Numbered from the stretch's first letter, positions 23,510 through 36,489 are shown. The stretch is 64,000 nt of DNA from Zhengitettix transpicula (GCA_037074705.1 CM073591.1:31910587-31974586), one strand, 5' to 3'. Numbers and translations: made by a program. The notes: generated by a model not told the origin, from the sequence alone.

Positions 23510-25900
23510 TCCAATTTTGATCGCAATCAGTCACAATCAGACTGCAGGAACGGCTATCTTTTTGTCTGGCGAGCAAGATTTCGCATGTATTTCGGCGTCG
23601 CTCCTTCTGCCTCTCGCTCAATTTATGCGACACCCATTTTCCCATTATTTGAACTTTTCCAATGACACGCTGGCGCACGTTGATGGTTGATTGAGTAACA
23701 CTCGATTTCACGGGAAGTATTTTTTGTGTCCAAGAGAGCCTGAAATTGATCATCCTCAACCTTACTGCCTACATTATTACGCTTCTTGTCAATCAAGCAA
23801 ATTTGTAGTGTTTGATCAAAGTTCAATCTCTGCACGTTGTTGTCCATAAAGCACTGTCGCCATAGCATTTAATGCGATTCGACAGACGAGTTCGTCAAAT
23901 TAAAAATAAAAGCAGAACTCTCTTTTCTGTCAATAAGCTATTCATGATTACAAATGAAAAAATATTTTTTATAGTATGAAATTGCTGATGATATGAACTA
24001 ACTACTTTTGACGTATGTCAACTCATAAATAGTAGCTTAACATGATCACTAACGCCATCTATTAGCAAACAGCGGGTTTAAGCTTATACATCTGTAACAG
24101 ATTTGATTACAATGTTTAGCTCTGAATTTGATTGCTGAATTATAAATGAATTTTTACTGGGCGCCAGTAGATTTAGTCTACAATTTTATTTATAATAAAT
24201 GTGTTTAATTCCGAGATATGAAATTACATAATGCGATAAATAAACATAGAGCCGATAATTTTGTAGTTCTCTTACTGCTTCATGAAATTAGTTTACATAG
24301 TTGGGTCAGCTTACCTTTTTCTTCAAAAGTCCTTATTTACTCACGTCAGCCTGACTTCACGGATAATGTTATAACCACCACGTAGCGGGTCCAGCACTGC
24401 TGGGCTCCACCCACTCTGATGTTCCTGCGTGACCTCCACGAACACAGAAAACGGACTACAGACCAACAGGACACCTATGACTTCAAACTTAACTTAGACC
24501 ATAATTTTTTTGCTTCAATTAAAGTAAAGTATTACTACTAACACGTAATAGCCCATTCGGATACTATCACTGTATTATTAAAAAGGGAAAAGAACAGACA
24601 ATAATTTAATTATAATTTAAAATAATTTTTATTCTTTGATTTTGGCCTTATTAATTATTTAAACTAAGCAGGCAAAAAATTATTATTATACTATAATTAA
24701 AAATAACTTTAGCGTTATCAGGGTGAAACATGAGTGAACGATCGCAATATACATTTTATTTTCATGACTGTGGTGCAAACCAAAACGAGATTATAATGGG
24801 AACATAAAATTTCATTTCTATTTTATTCTGAGCAAGTATAAGCTTACTGTAGTATTGAAATCAATCGTGAATATTCTTTTTTCCAATATTTTCATTACTT
24901 AATCGACTGAGCAAACCAATTTATATCCTTCTTATTTTTGCAACTGATTACAAATCTGCACTTATTTATTTCCTGGAAGTTTCTTAGACAGAGCACGCTC
25001 CATTAACCACCCGAAGACACTATTATTACCACGAGGCGAAGTTGATGGTTATTATTGTATTTTTATCATTGAAACGCGGCCAAATCATTATCGTTATGCA
25101 TTTATTTATTGAAGGTGAGGAAGCTGGAAAGTTTGTTTAGCATAATCTGCTTCATCCATTTTAAAACGAAAGTCAAAATACTTTCCGGTTCATCTGGTTG
25201 CAAAATTAACTATAAATGAGAATTCAGTGACATTCGGGTGTAGAGCGCTGCGGTGGCTACACAAATAAATTATTTACATCCATTGCGACGACTGCGGCAA
25301 ATGAAAAGAACCGACTTTGTTACTCATATAAAAGGAAAAGTGAAGTTCATTAAAACAACCTTGGTGGCCTTCCAAAGCTTTGTATACATTCGGAATACGA
25401 ATGAGATTAAGTTCTTCATGAGCATTACCGTAAAAACAAATGTTTCCGCATTGCGGCTGATAAAGAATTTTAGTTAAATTAATAAATCGTAAAAGTCCGA
25501 ATCGTCTCATGTACATTTTCTATTACAATAATTAACTACGGATGCGAGAAGCAGCAAAACCATCGTTTGAAATTAACTTATCACGTTGATTGAGCAATGC
25601 AGGATCCGTATCAACTGTGAAATTGAGTTCCTACGGCTTTGGAAAATCATGTAATTGAAATTACACTGCCAGATATATTTTAATTGAAATGGAAAATTTG
25701 AAAAAATAAATCCTTGAGGTTTATTATGAGATTAAATTTTTTACACATCACAGAAGAGGATTCACGATATTTATGTAAAACATATACTGCCGACAATTCT
25801 TTGAATGATCTCCCACGAGACTACAATTAAATTTTAATTATTGAAGCTTCTGGTCTTGTCTGATATAATAAGACGTAATAATTACACGTTACATTTTAAT
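23510..25900. other. Non-coding DNA, nothing recognised
   Basis: A 107-codon minus frame (23436-23759) is partly GCR copy 5 and partly unassigned sequence. The remainder is AT-rich with no recognisable gene. Confidence 0.35.
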
Positions 25901-25902
25901 TT

Positions 25903-25925
25903 GCCCCACGTTGTGGTAGCCAAAA
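25903..25925 (-). promoter_or_regulatory. Probable primer-binding site next to an LTR
   Basis: On the minus strand, directly after the LTR end (…TTATTACA), comes TTTTGGCTACCACAACG then TGGGGC, which resembles the TGGCGCCC-AACGTGGGGC type of tRNA primer site. It implies that a little of the internal region survives here. Confidence 0.45.
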
Positions 25926-26770
25926 TGTAATAATTAAATATGATGGGCTTTTAAATGAAAAATTATAGACTTTAAAACAAACAAAATTTATTTAACAATT
26001 CTTGAAACATTATACAATTTAATAAAAAACATATATCTCATTCTCTCATGGGTCTTTACTGGGTTTGAAAACGGACAGAACATTTAACTTAATCAAAGAA
26101 CCCAACATTTATCTTTAAATTAAACAGAAATATTTAATCGTCTAGACATCGACGAAACTTATTAACGAACTTAATCTATCAGATTGATTCTAAATTTAAA
26201 AGAGTTTATTTTATTAACACCAAAGAAAAGAACGATATCTGATTGTATCTTTTAATTCCGTTTACACATATTAATACCATGAAATTTCAACTTACGATTA
26301 CTCAGGAACATTTGGCTCGTTCATTACACACACACTTTATAGACTGGACGTTTAAACACTGACTCTAACACACACTGTTGGTTTGATGAAAGCTGGTTCT
26401 CCGTTCGTGAAGGACATCTCACTTGCTCGTGGTGAAAACTACTCGACGCTGGATGCAGTGTCCTGGTCTCCTACCATCGAAGACAATGGTCAAACTTTGA
26501 TATTACAACAGATTAAACTTCTGCATACAAAAATGTTTATCGTTGAATAATTTTGCTATTTCTCTCGCAGGCTGCAAAATTTCTCCATACTCGATGCTCG
26601 CCGTACGCCTCCACAACTCTCACTCCCCTCTTGACTTCGGTGCTCACAGCTCCCTCTAACTAACTTCCAAAAATCTTCTCTTCTCTTTATATATCCCAGT
26701 ACCTTCTCTTTTCTTTTGTTCCAAAACTACGTCGCAACTGTCCGTTGACAGCTACCTCCACTATCCCGAG
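25926..26770 (-). mobile_element. LTR of a Gypsy-like element (minus)
   Basis: It begins on the plus strand with TGTAATAATTAAATA, as at 8946, and shares GGGTCTTTACTGGGTTTG with the other LTRs. On the minus strand a TATA-like GATATATAAAGAG lies near 26685, as expected of an LTR promoter. The far end is not certain because the TGTAGTAATT start is not visible; about 26770 is an estimate from length. Confidence 0.6.
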
Positions 26771-27590
26771 ATTTACATTCTGCAGTTACAGTTACTTATT
26801 TAGCAAAAATAGCTCGCTGCTCTGTATTCAATATAAATTAATATTTTATCCAGCATTTACTAATAACAAAATGAATATATTAGCCAAAAATACAGAATAT
26901 GTAAATGTATTTATTTGTAAAGTTCAATTTAAAATTTCATCATTAAATAGTTTTTATTAATTTTGAACCGAAGGAGCTTTCGTCAACGAAAACAAAAATT
27001 ATTTTCTTAAGATAAAATATTTGCAATTTCTTTAGCAATGTGTAGTTTGTCAACATTAACTTTTTATTAAAATGTTTTATTTTTAGAAATTATTATCAAT
27101 TTATAATACCTACAAATTTTTAAAAAAATTATAAATGTGGAAATATTCGATTTCGTTTTCGTGTATCGGCTCCAATTAGGATGTGTGTCAATACCACGGA
27201 TAATTCTGTAGGTCCTATGGCCCAGACACATATCGAATCAATCTCGACTCCAAAATAACATAAAATTCAAATCGACATTTTTTCTCCATTTTTTCTAAAA
27301 ATAAACCGGGTCTAAGTTTCCTGTTTTACATATAAGTTGTACTAGACAGGTTCGTAGACATTGTAATTTTCGTCCTATAAACTTGGTAAGAATCTTGAGA
27401 GGTTTGTATATAAAAGAGGATAATAATAAAATGATGGATAAGTGGCTTTTAGAGAAGGGGAGGACTATAATTTGACGTTTAGCAGCTTAGAGCTAATGGT
27501 ATTGACAGACATCTGGTCGAAACCTTAAAGGCATGATGACAGAAGTTTTATGGATATACAATTATATTAAAAGGAAATATTTATTTTTAA
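26771..27590. other. AT-rich non-coding DNA
   Basis: No recognised feature between two LTRs in opposite orientation. Confidence 0.4.
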
Positions 27591-27591
27591 T

Positions 27592-28428
27592 TGTATTGAG
27601 TGGCTCTCGGAGCGTGAGAAAGGCAACAGCTGGTGTTTGTTTGGCTAACGTGGAAACTCAAAAACTGTGAAAACAAGGGAATATTCTGGAGAGGGGGAAA
27701 ACAGATAAAAGAGCAGTTGGACAGGGGCAGGCAGACAGTTGGGAGAGAGCGTTGGTGGAGGTCCGCAGGGCGGACGCAGGGCCAAGTTAAGGGGTCCGAA
27801 ACAATTTTATATAGTCAGTCAGTCAGACGGGTCAGGAGAGAGCGTTGATGGTGGGCCAAGTTAAAGTGGCCGAAACAATTTGATAAGTCAGTGAGTTTGA
27901 CTTTAGGAGAGAGCGTTGGTGGAGGCCAATTTAGGTGGGCGAGAGGAATCATCAGTCAGCAGTCATCAGCAGTCGGTAGGAGTTTCGTCGTGGAAATCTG
28001 TCTGCCAGCAGAGTTCGTTGTTTGGAGGAATTCGTCATGAGGGTTACGTCATCAAGAAAAGGTGGCTGTGAAAGCCAAGTGTGAGCGCAACCTGGTGTTC
28101 TTTATGCCTATATAAAGAGAGTGTGTGCCGGTATGCGAGAGATCCAAATTACATGGACCAGAGAGATTGTAAGTTTATTTTTTTCTGTATTCATAGTTGT
28201 AAATTGTTTAATAGGGTAATGAGTCAGATTTCGTTTCATTTCGTTTTTCATTTATTTTAACTGCATTGTTTAATTGTAAATTTTGTGTTCAGTTTCCTTA
28301 TCAACCCAGTAAAGACCCTGGGGTACAGAGTCTGATTTATTAAAATGTATTCTAGATTAATAAAATTGTTTTGTTGATAAAAATTTAATAACGTGTTTAA
28401 TATAATTTCCTATAATCATAATTATCCA
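27592..28428 (+). mobile_element. LTR-like element in plus orientation
   Basis: The block AACCCAGTAAAGACCCTGGG near 28304 is the reverse complement of the mark in the other LTRs. It is followed by AT-rich sequence ending near CATAATTATCCA, close to the CATAATTATTACA end of the others. A TATA-like CTATATAAAGAG is near 28109. The start near TGTATTGAG (27592) is a guess and I find no target duplication. Its upstream half has three imperfect tandem units (see 27742). Confidence 0.5.
27742..27985 (+). repeat. Three imperfect tandem units, U3-like
   Basis: GGAGAGAGCGTTG(G/A)TGG occurs at 27742, 27835 and 27906, each followed by a CCAA.TTA block and, in the first two, a GGCCGAAACAATTT-like block and GTCAGT. 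Unit lengths are about 93 and 71 bp. Tandem units upstream of a TATA box fit the enhancer part of an LTR. Confidence 0.6.
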
Positions 28429-29310
28429 ATGAGAGGGGTATTAATATATATATATATATATATATACATATATATATTATAGAGTATATTCAATATTATA
28501 GAATAATTTCTTACTATTCTGCGCAGAAGTCCAACAGTGAATGGTTTTCTTAAATAGGTACTGCTACAAAAAAGTGGAACTACAATTGAAATGGTTGATG
28601 AGAATATAAAAACTCTTTCTGTTGTCAAATATTGAACAAATATTTAAAAACAAAGCGAAAGCATCCGAATTGGTATATAATAGCCCCCATGTAAAGGGTG
28701 CTGCATAATCGAGCAATACTGTTCACTTCGCCTGGGGCATTTCCCACTCTTCGCAGAATAGTATTTCGCCATGCTCGAGACGTCGAATGGTGTTGTCGAG
28801 GACTGAACATGGAAAAGCCATTACTCGTTGTTTAGTGAATGAGAGTTCCCCTGGGACAAACAAACGCCGCTGGCACACGCAAACATCCCAGATCGCACTG
28901 CTTGCATGCACCACCTGTTAGCCCACTCTCCACTGCTTCACTAACATCCTAACTAGGCCTTCAACAAACGCACTTTATCACGCACACGCATATTAGAATC
29001 AATTACTCCATAAGCACCTGCTGGTGAAATTAAACATATGTATTAGTTCAGTATATAAGGTTCGGATGATACTTTTCGAGAATAATGATGTATTGAAAGA
29101 GAAACGTGTCCAAAAAAAAACAGGATTCCATTGACGTTTAATTTAACTAAAATTTTTATCATATAAAGTAAATGCCTGAATGTAGTACTTACTCGATATA
29201 CATTAGATAAAAAAAATGACAAAACAAGGAAACGTTTATGAAACTTTAAATATTTCAGAACTTCAGAGAATTACTCAGTTCACACATAAGTCATTGATAT
29301 TACAGAAGGA
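28429..29310. other. AT-rich non-coding DNA with (TA)n
   Basis: (TA)n at 28445-28478. Three short minus frames lie at 28422-28914, without motifs. Confidence 0.35.
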
Positions 29311-29312
29311 AG

Positions 29313-29671
29313 GGGTAATGACCATCATAATTTAAAATTTAATACCATCTGACACTACGGAAAAATAGTATAATAATTATTTTGCCAGATAAGTCAGAAA
29401 AAATGTATAATTTCATAATAAAATTTTATTGCATAAATTACTACGATTCTTCCGTAATATTCGGGCTTCTTGAAGTAATAATAATAATTATGAAACATTA
29501 AAACTACATATTAAATTACCTGAATTATTTTTGTGAGAACATGTTGAAATACACTCAAAAATGTACATAAAACTTATATTTATGTAGTAATGAATTTCGG
29601 GTATGTTTAGCACCTGTTTTATTTAAATTTTTAACTCGATGTTTGACACCCTTACAAAAATAATGCAGTTA
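29313..29671 (+). repeat. Left arm of a long inverted repeat
   Basis: About 350 bp matching the reverse complement of 31067-31403 along its length. Shared words include CATCATAATTTAAAATTTAA, ATTCTTCCGTAATATTC, AACTACATATTAAATTA and TGTACATAAAAC. A piece of the same sequence recurs inverted near 30024-30065. A TIR transposon or two inverted copies of one repeat would both fit. Confidence 0.6.
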
Positions 29672-31066
29672 ATAATTTTTTTTACAGCTTCAAGATCTCC
29701 TAATTATTATTATTGCATGAAGAGGAGACGTCATACCTTATACAGTAACATTTTTATGATAAAACTGTAATTTTATTTAAGCTTCTTAAAGCTAATTTCT
29801 GCTGAAACCGTCGTAGGACACTAAATTTATATTTGTTCATCTAAATTTTACACACACACACACACACACACATAAATATAAATTCATTAAAAACTCTCTA
29901 TTACCCGATTACGTCAAAAAATTGAGTACGAAACGTCGAAATATTTTATTATTTTTTGTATTAGTTAATAGTATATTGTTTTATAAAATTGGTTGTTTTT
30001 TTATCTTTATTTATTCAAGTTTACTATATTTTTCTGACTTATCTGGCCAATAAATGATATAAATTTAAATTATTCGAATTTTTTTTGATATTTTATGTAA
30101 TTCGAAGTAATCAGAAGCGCATGCTGATGAGTTTAGTTTTGCCGATGTATGCCGATGATTGTCGAGGGTGACCGAAGTTTCGTTCTGATGTCCGTTAATT
30201 TCGTACTGTTATCCCAAGTTTATTAATTACAGGAAATAATATAAGTAAAAATAATGGGTAAAGCAAAAAGACTGAAAATTTGTTTATGCACAGTTGCCAC
30301 ATTTGTGCGGTTTAGTTCTGTTAAGTTAAGTTAAAAAAAAGGGTGGAAACGAGTATCGTATGCTTATAAAATAAATTTTAAAAATTTTTTAGTGCTACAA
30401 TAATTTGAAAATTTATAATTCACGTTATATTTTAATAATGGAAGCGGGTACTTTATTGTATTTAATTGGCAATTACTCACTTTTAAATTTAAAGAAGCTT
30501 AACAACTAGTTATTGCTAACCTATCTTTATTTGTTTTTAGTTTTTGTTTTATATTTACGTAACTATCAATTATATAGAGAATTATAATACTATAAATTTT
30601 TTGAAATTGTGTTCTATTTTAGTATTTGCTTCCTATGAGCATTTTAGGGAAATCTATACGTACACACATGTAGTGTAAATTAGTTCAGAATTTCAATTTT
30701 TTCATTTAAAAAGACCGTAGTTAAGGACATTAGTGGTTTATTTTGTCTCGGTTAGAAATGTTTTTTAGTTTCATTCTAGTAATGTGCCAGTTCATTACTT
30801 TCCCTTAAATAACCTTTTTTTCCCCAGAAAGTAGTAACTTTATTATTATTATTATTTTCTCTGGTTTTTTAACGAAACAGTATTAATTGAATCAGCGTAT
30901 TTTGTTGATTATAAAATTTATGATCAGTTTCAAGACCACTAATTCAATTTATATTAAGCTCGTGTTTTTATTTTGACGTTTCAATTAGATGAAAATTAAA
31001 TGGAAATGTGTATCGTCTTGGTAATAAGGTGGAAGCCTAATCCTTGCGCATTAATGTTGTTGTAGA
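29672..31066. other. Interior between the inverted arms
   Basis: 1.4 kb, AT-rich, with a (CA)n tract at 29850-29872 and an ACGAAACGTCGAAAT word near 29931 resembling PLE hammerhead cores. No transposase motif or long frame is visible. Confidence 0.4.
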
Positions 31067-31403
31067 AATACTGTATTATTTTTCTGATGGTGTCGAACAT
31101 CAACCTAAAAATGATACAGGAGCAAAACATGACCAATATTCATTACTAAATAAATATATGTTTTATGTACATGTTTTGACTGTATTTCAATACGTCCTCA
31201 CAAAAATAATTGAGCTAATTTAATATGTAGTTTTAGCGTTATTTGAAGAAGTTTGAATATTACGGAAGAATCATCTTAATTACATGAAATAAATTTTATT
31301 ATGCAATTTTATAATTTTTTTGACATATCTGGCAAATTAACTATTATATTATTATCTCCGAAGTGTCATAATATTAAATTTTAAATTATGATGGGCATTA
31401 CCC
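31067..31403 (-). repeat. Right arm of the long inverted repeat
   Basis: Reverse complement partner of 29313-29671, diverged but alignable end to end with a few small gaps. The outer limit in both arms is the word GGGTAATG.CCATCATAA. Confidence 0.6.
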
Positions 31404-31969
31404 GTACAACATACAGGAATGCAATAGGTACGTTCCGACTACGTTTGGAATAGGATCATTCTTCTACACCGTTGTGGTACCTTAGAAACATTATTCAGCC
31501 GAACCTGTGGCAATTCAATCCTTCAAGGAACACCTTTCTATTTTAAGACTTCGCGAGCACAAGAACGTCTTTGGGGCACTCATCTTGATTATATTGTTCT
31601 GATTCCAAGAAAGCGAACTTTCATGCAAGAAATGCAACTGAAAACACAACCAGCAGATATAATTTATTATCTAGAGAGAATTGAGATTATGTTTTTAATC
31701 AAAATCATATCGAAACGTAATAATTATAGATAGTTATGTTGGTGATGCAACTGTACATACCAACTGTCATTTATACCGAGTACGAGTAAGAAAAGATAAA
31801 TAAAAACGTATGTTCAGAATTTTGAAAGTATTACTGTTTAAACCTTAACAGGCCTCGTTTTTATTTTTTTTAAAAAATTAAAACTTTACTTTGATACAAT
31901 TTAACAACTCAAGATGATCCGTTATTCAATTTTTTTTATCTATTTTCTGCTTTTTATTTAAGAGAATTG

Positions 31970-32472
31970 TTTTTTTTAGGGCAACAGGTTACATGAGGGT
32001 GATCCACATTGAGCAACTCCCCTTTAATAGCATAGGAAGGGATTAGAAAGGGGGGATGCGGAAGGGTAGAGGAAGGTAGCCAAGGGTTAACTAGGGCCCC
32101 CGGGCTATTTTTTAAGTATCCTACCCGGCATTCGCCTAACGAAATGCAGGGAAAACCCTAGAAAAACCTGCATCAGGTAGGTCGGGCATTGGGTACTTGT
32201 CCCACGCCCTTCCGATAGTGGGAGAGGAGTTTGCTGTGGGGACGCAGCATTCCCTTCTCCGTGCCTCAACCAGTTTAGGAGGCAGCTGGCCGACTATTCC
32301 AATGGGAATAGCGAACAACTCTTACCGTATGCCCAAGGTCTGCGACCCCGGAACATACACCTCTCAGAACAGGCCAAGATGCCTCGGCTTGTGGGAACCT
32401 TAGTTCAAAAACGGAGAGGAAAAGGCATACCCAAAGGTAGCCCCTTCGTATCTCTCCTAAAAGATTCTGCCT
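31970..32472 (-). mobile_element. GCR retroposon copy 6 with target duplication
   Basis: It runs from a T8 tail complement to the 5' point AAGATTCTGCCT. The 7-bp word AGAATTG lies on both sides (31963-31969 and 32473-32479), supporting insertion by target-primed reverse transcription. Copy 7 follows within 30 bp on the same strand. Confidence 0.82.
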
Positions 32473-32496
32473 AGAATTGTTTTTATTTTTTATTTC

Positions 32497-32740
32497 TTTT
32501 AGGGCAACAGGCTACATGAGGGTAATCCACTTTGGGCAACTCCCCTTTAATAGCATAGGAAGGGATTTGAAAGGGGGGATACGGAAGGATAGAGGAAGGT
32601 AGCCAAGGGTTAACTAGGGCCCCCGGGCTATATTTTAAGGATCCTACCCGGCATTCGTCTAAAGGAATGCAGGGAAAACCCTAGAAAAACCGGCATCGGG
32701 TAGGTCGGGCATTGGGTAATTGTCCCACGCCCTTCCGATA
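32497..32740 (-). mobile_element. GCR retroposon copy 7, 5'-truncated
   Basis: The 3' portion of GCR ends, on the minus strand, with GTTGCCCTAAAAG. The 5' end is cut at TATCGGAAGG, much the same point as copy 1. Confidence 0.8.
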
Positions 32741-32744
32741 CTGT

Positions 32745-33090
32745 TTACTTTTCACAAACATAACATATTATATCTCTAAAAACGACCGAGGGAGTCAAGT
32801 GAATATTTAGAAACTCTGTAAAAGTAGGTTTACTTGGTAGATAACTTGTAATGGCAGGAACTATTTTCTACCCAAAAGCAAATAACAGTTTAATACCACA
32901 ACGTACAAAATGGGTTTTGAGGGTCGCAATTGGAATTTTTGTGCTATAAATTCGTATGATGTTTCGTATATTATTTTAAGGATTTCCACATGTTTGAATA
33001 TAAACGTGAAACGTGGAAGTTCCAAGTTCTTTTCGTTTTAACGTTTGACGTTCATTAATGATATAAATTTAATTATTTCATTTTATTTCT
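32745..33090. other. AT-rich non-coding DNA
   Basis: Nothing recognised. Confidence 0.4.
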
Positions 33091-33094
33091 AATT

Positions 33095-33797
33095 ATTCAT
33101 TTAAACCCGAATAAGTATTTAGTTCTACATTAATCTTTAGTGAAGGAGCGATCTAACTTAAATATAACTGTTCCTAGTTCCGTAAATACTTTCGACCTAT
33201 AGTGTATTAATTTAACAGCTATAAAATACATTGAATTTTATAGACTCAGTCTCAACAAACGTACGTCCGAATTTCTTCTTATATATACTCCTTGAGTACT
33301 GCAAGGATATAATTGTCCCTCAGTCTTCAGACATTACGCTAGATTCACAATGTCGCCATATTGGAGTCTCTAATATGGCACGAAAATTAGCTTACATTTT
33401 CTGCAAGGATCCTAAAGTATTTCGTATTGTTTTTTATTATAATTCGACGGAGTATTGCTGGATAAAATTGCACTTTCCAATTGTTCAAATTATTTCTGCT
33501 TTATTTAATTACGGAAAAAAGGAACTATTTCCTTTGACCGTTGCGTAGTATCGTCTTTCTCTCTGTCCCGTGACGTCACGGTCTAATGCCGCGCAGTAAT
33601 TTAACACAAAATTATCACGTTTTTCAATTATACTTCTTTTCCTCCTTAATGGGATGGGTTTCTCACCCCCACAGGACCGTTTATCGTGTTTTGAAGAATA
33701 GGCGTAGCGAGTTTTGTTTCAATCTGTCCACGCTTTTAAATTTGTATAGAGATAACGTAAATACATACATACAAATATACATCTTGTTTTATTAGAC
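33095..33797 (-). mobile_element. Helitron-like family A copy, 3' end lost
   Basis: The reverse complement of the element at 20.1 kb over most of its length: TTTAGTGAAGGAGCGATCTA, the GACGTCAC segment near 33573, TTTCTCACCCCCACAG, TCCACGCTTTTAAATTTG and the ACATACATAC tract. The CTAG end is not seen on its left side. The 105-codon frame at 33231-33548 lies inside it and is incidental. Confidence 0.6.
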
Positions 33798-33799
33798 AG

Positions 33800-34165
33800 G
33801 TGACAGTTTTAATTGATTTGTAGCATTGTTTGTTTCATTAAATTTTATAATCCATCATAGGTCCAATCTGTTTTCGTCAATTTGGTGCTACCAACTATTT
33901 TTGGGGGAACAGAATTTGTGTGTTGGATTAATATATTGGTACGTAGAGGAGAACACTTCTGAAGTATGAATTAATTCCCGTGTGTCTACAGTGAGTCTCC
34001 AGAATTTTTATTTGACCTCTTCGCCCACAATATCATATTGAATTTTAAACTGGAAGACAAAGAGTTTTTCATTGAGGTTTATTATTCTTGCTGTTTGATA
34101 CTTTTTCTGTCGTCTGTATTGTACTTATTTCATTTTTATGCTTCATAACTGTTATTTAGTGTTAA
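33800..34165. other. AT-rich non-coding DNA
   Basis: Nothing recognised. Confidence 0.35.
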
Positions 34166-34171
34166 TTATTC

Positions 34172-34300
34172 TCTAGACTCTTCTTAGCACCTGACGAAAG
34201 AAAAAAAGGATCCCAGAAACGTTGTGTGGTATTTATATTACCTTTTTTTCTGTATTGCCTATCTTTCTTATTAATTATTTTCAATCAGACGTAATTTTGT
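34172..34300 (+). mobile_element. Penelope-like element 3' terminus
   Basis: Close to the terminus at 6740-6865: CTCTAGACTCTTCTTAGCAC, then CTGACGA (34191-34197), ATCCCAGAAACG, TGTGTGGTATTTATATTACC and TTTCTGTATTGCC. No coding part is attached. Confidence 0.65.
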
Positions 34301-34309
34301 TCATTTTTA

Positions 34310-35175
34310 AATGATTTATCTCCGCATGTATTGGTCAAATTGTAGAAACGTGTTTTTTTTTCGTTAACTGTGAAAAAGTGTCTCTTATGATGAATAGAAA
34401 ATCGATGACATATAGGTTGTTGAAGATGCAACAAAGTTACTGCAAAAGTCTGCAATTTCCTCACCTATAAAGCTAATTAATAATGTACACAAGAATAAAA
34501 CAAATACAAATATAAATCTTTAAATAGAAGTAATTTAATCATGGTAATATAGTCCCGATTCAATTGGCAATAATCTAGGATTGCAGTCGGAATTACGATG
34601 TACTATTGAGGCAGGAATCTAGCTCATGCATATCAAGTTTGTTCTATGCAAACTGATGCACTGTAATAACGTTCACTTTGGAACTGTGCCATGAATGCGT
34701 AGAAATAATTTAAGCTAATTTCTTACACGAATAATCAAATTTCTGTGCGAGAAGGCAAATATCTCCAAAAAAAAACGTTTGCAGGTTTACTTTGTGTTCT
34801 AGTTTTATTTTCCACTGGAGTAAAAGTAGTTTTATTAAAATTTACAAACAAAATTTAACGTAACTATATTTGAATAATTTATAGAAATAATTAATATTAT
34901 ACTGGCCGTAAAAGAAGGAAAGTGGAAATATATCTGAAAATAGACTAACTATTTAACTATCTAAGGAGACCATTTTTATTTTTAGTTATAACGTGTTACA
35001 TAAAGATTATTATAGGTAAGAATAAATCATTAAATTTGAATTACACCTCTAAACGTATCATTACTTATTAAATATCTCATCACTATTTTCTATTATTATT
35101 ACGATAAAATACACTGTTATATTCACTGTACTTTATAATGTCCAAATAAAATTCCCTTGCATTTAATTTTCTTCT
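34310..35175. other. AT-rich non-coding DNA
   Basis: Nothing recognised. Confidence 0.4.
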
Positions 35176-35178
35176 TAC

Positions 35179-35845
35179 AAAGTAATAACAGAGATTTTGA
35201 AGACTTTTGTTATGGTATTAATAATATTTTGGAAAATTTGTTGTTGTATTTTTGGCGAAATATATTAATTAATATAACACGTAGTTATAACGGAGCACAA
35301 TCACTTCACTTCACTTTTGAATACTTCAGTTAAATCTATGGTCTATTTTGTTTATAGTCAGCATAATAGTCTTTCCATAATAACTTCACGATTATATTAC
35401 ATTTTGTCTTGTTATATATACATATTTTTTTCCTTACTATATTTTAAAAGGTTATTTAAAGCTTCAGATGATGTCAATATCTCCCATATTGTGTATTTAT
35501 CAATTGTTGTTCTTTTAATCCTGTCGTGCTTTGGTCAGTCGTAGAGGACGTGCTGGACAATCAGACCAGCCTTGCATAAGTCACATGTAGGCTGCGGTGA
35601 CCTATAAAACAGGTAGGAGTGAGTGAAGTTAGAGTGCAGAGTTCATATCCTAGCAACAACCACTTGCTGCCTCCTTGATAAAATCTGTGCAATTTCAAGT
35701 CTTTAAAAATACTCTTCTACGCTCCAATAAATTTCAGTGAGAACGATTTAATTTTTTAGCGTTTGTTTTAAGAAACAAAAACTGTCGTGACTGATTTGTA
35801 AACAGTTTTGTGTAGAAACAAATATTAATTAAAAATAGTAATAAC
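35179..35845. repeat. Tandem duplication, unit 1 (667 bp)
   Basis: From AAAGTAATAACAGAG to just before the next AAAGTAATAACAG at 35846. Unit 2 repeats it with scattered substitutions and lacks 23 bp present here near 35292. Both units contain a LINE coding remnant on the minus strand. Confidence 0.9.
35460..35700 (-). pseudogene. LINE reverse transcriptase C-terminal remnant (unit 1)
   Basis: The minus-strand copy of the remnant described at 36108-36345, more diverged. It keeps the Cys/His knuckle region but carries changes near 35510 relative to unit 2. Inactive. Confidence 0.6.
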
Positions 35846-36487
35846 AAAGTAATAACAGAACTTTTGAAGACTGTTTGTTATTATATTAAGTAATATTTTT
35901 GAAAATTTGTGGATGTATTTTTGGCGAAATATATTCATTAATATAACACGTAGTTATAACTTTTGAATACTTCAGTTAAATCTATGGTCTTTTTTTGTTT
36001 ATAGTCAACATAATAGTCTTGCAATAACTACTTCACGATTATATTACATTTTTTCTTGTTATATATACATATTTTTTTCTTTACTATATTTTAAAAGGTT
36101 ATTTAATGCTTCAGATGATGTCAATATCTCCCATATTGTGTATTTATCAATTGTGTCACCTCTAATCCTGTCGTGCTTTGGTCAGTCGTAGAGGACATGC
36201 TGGACAATCAGACCAGCCTTGCATAAGTCGCATGTAGGTTGCGGTGACCTATAAAACAGGTAGGAGTGAGTGAAGTTAGAGTTCAGAGTTCATATCCTAG
36301 CAACAACCACTTGCTGTCTCCTTGACAAAATCTCTGCTCTTTCAAGTATTTAAAAATACTCTTCTACGCTCCAATAAAGTTCATTGAGAACGATTTATTT
36401 GTTTAGCGTTTGTTTTATGAAACAGAAACTGTCGTGACTGATTTGTAAACAGCTTTTGTGTAGAAACAAATATTAATTAAAAATAGT
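35846..36487. repeat. Tandem duplication, unit 2
   Basis: Second direct copy, ending at AAAAATAGT (36487). The similarity is high enough that the duplication is younger than the LINE insertion it carries. Confidence 0.9.
36108..36345 (-). pseudogene. LINE reverse transcriptase C-terminal remnant (unit 2)
   Basis: Minus-strand translation gives RRQQVVVARI, a stop, then NFTHSYLFY, then QPTCDLCKAGLIVQHVLYD, a stop, then PKHDR. This is the end of an I/Jockey-type LINE ORF2: the R-x-x-V-V-x-A-R and L-T-H-x-Y segment followed by a C-x2-C-x7-H-x4-C zinc knuckle, here with a stop at the last Cys codon. Cys codons lie at about 36221-36232. In living elements this lies after reverse transcriptase and RNase H. 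Dead fragment; clade assignment is tentative. Confidence 0.7.
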
Positions 36488-36489
36488 TA

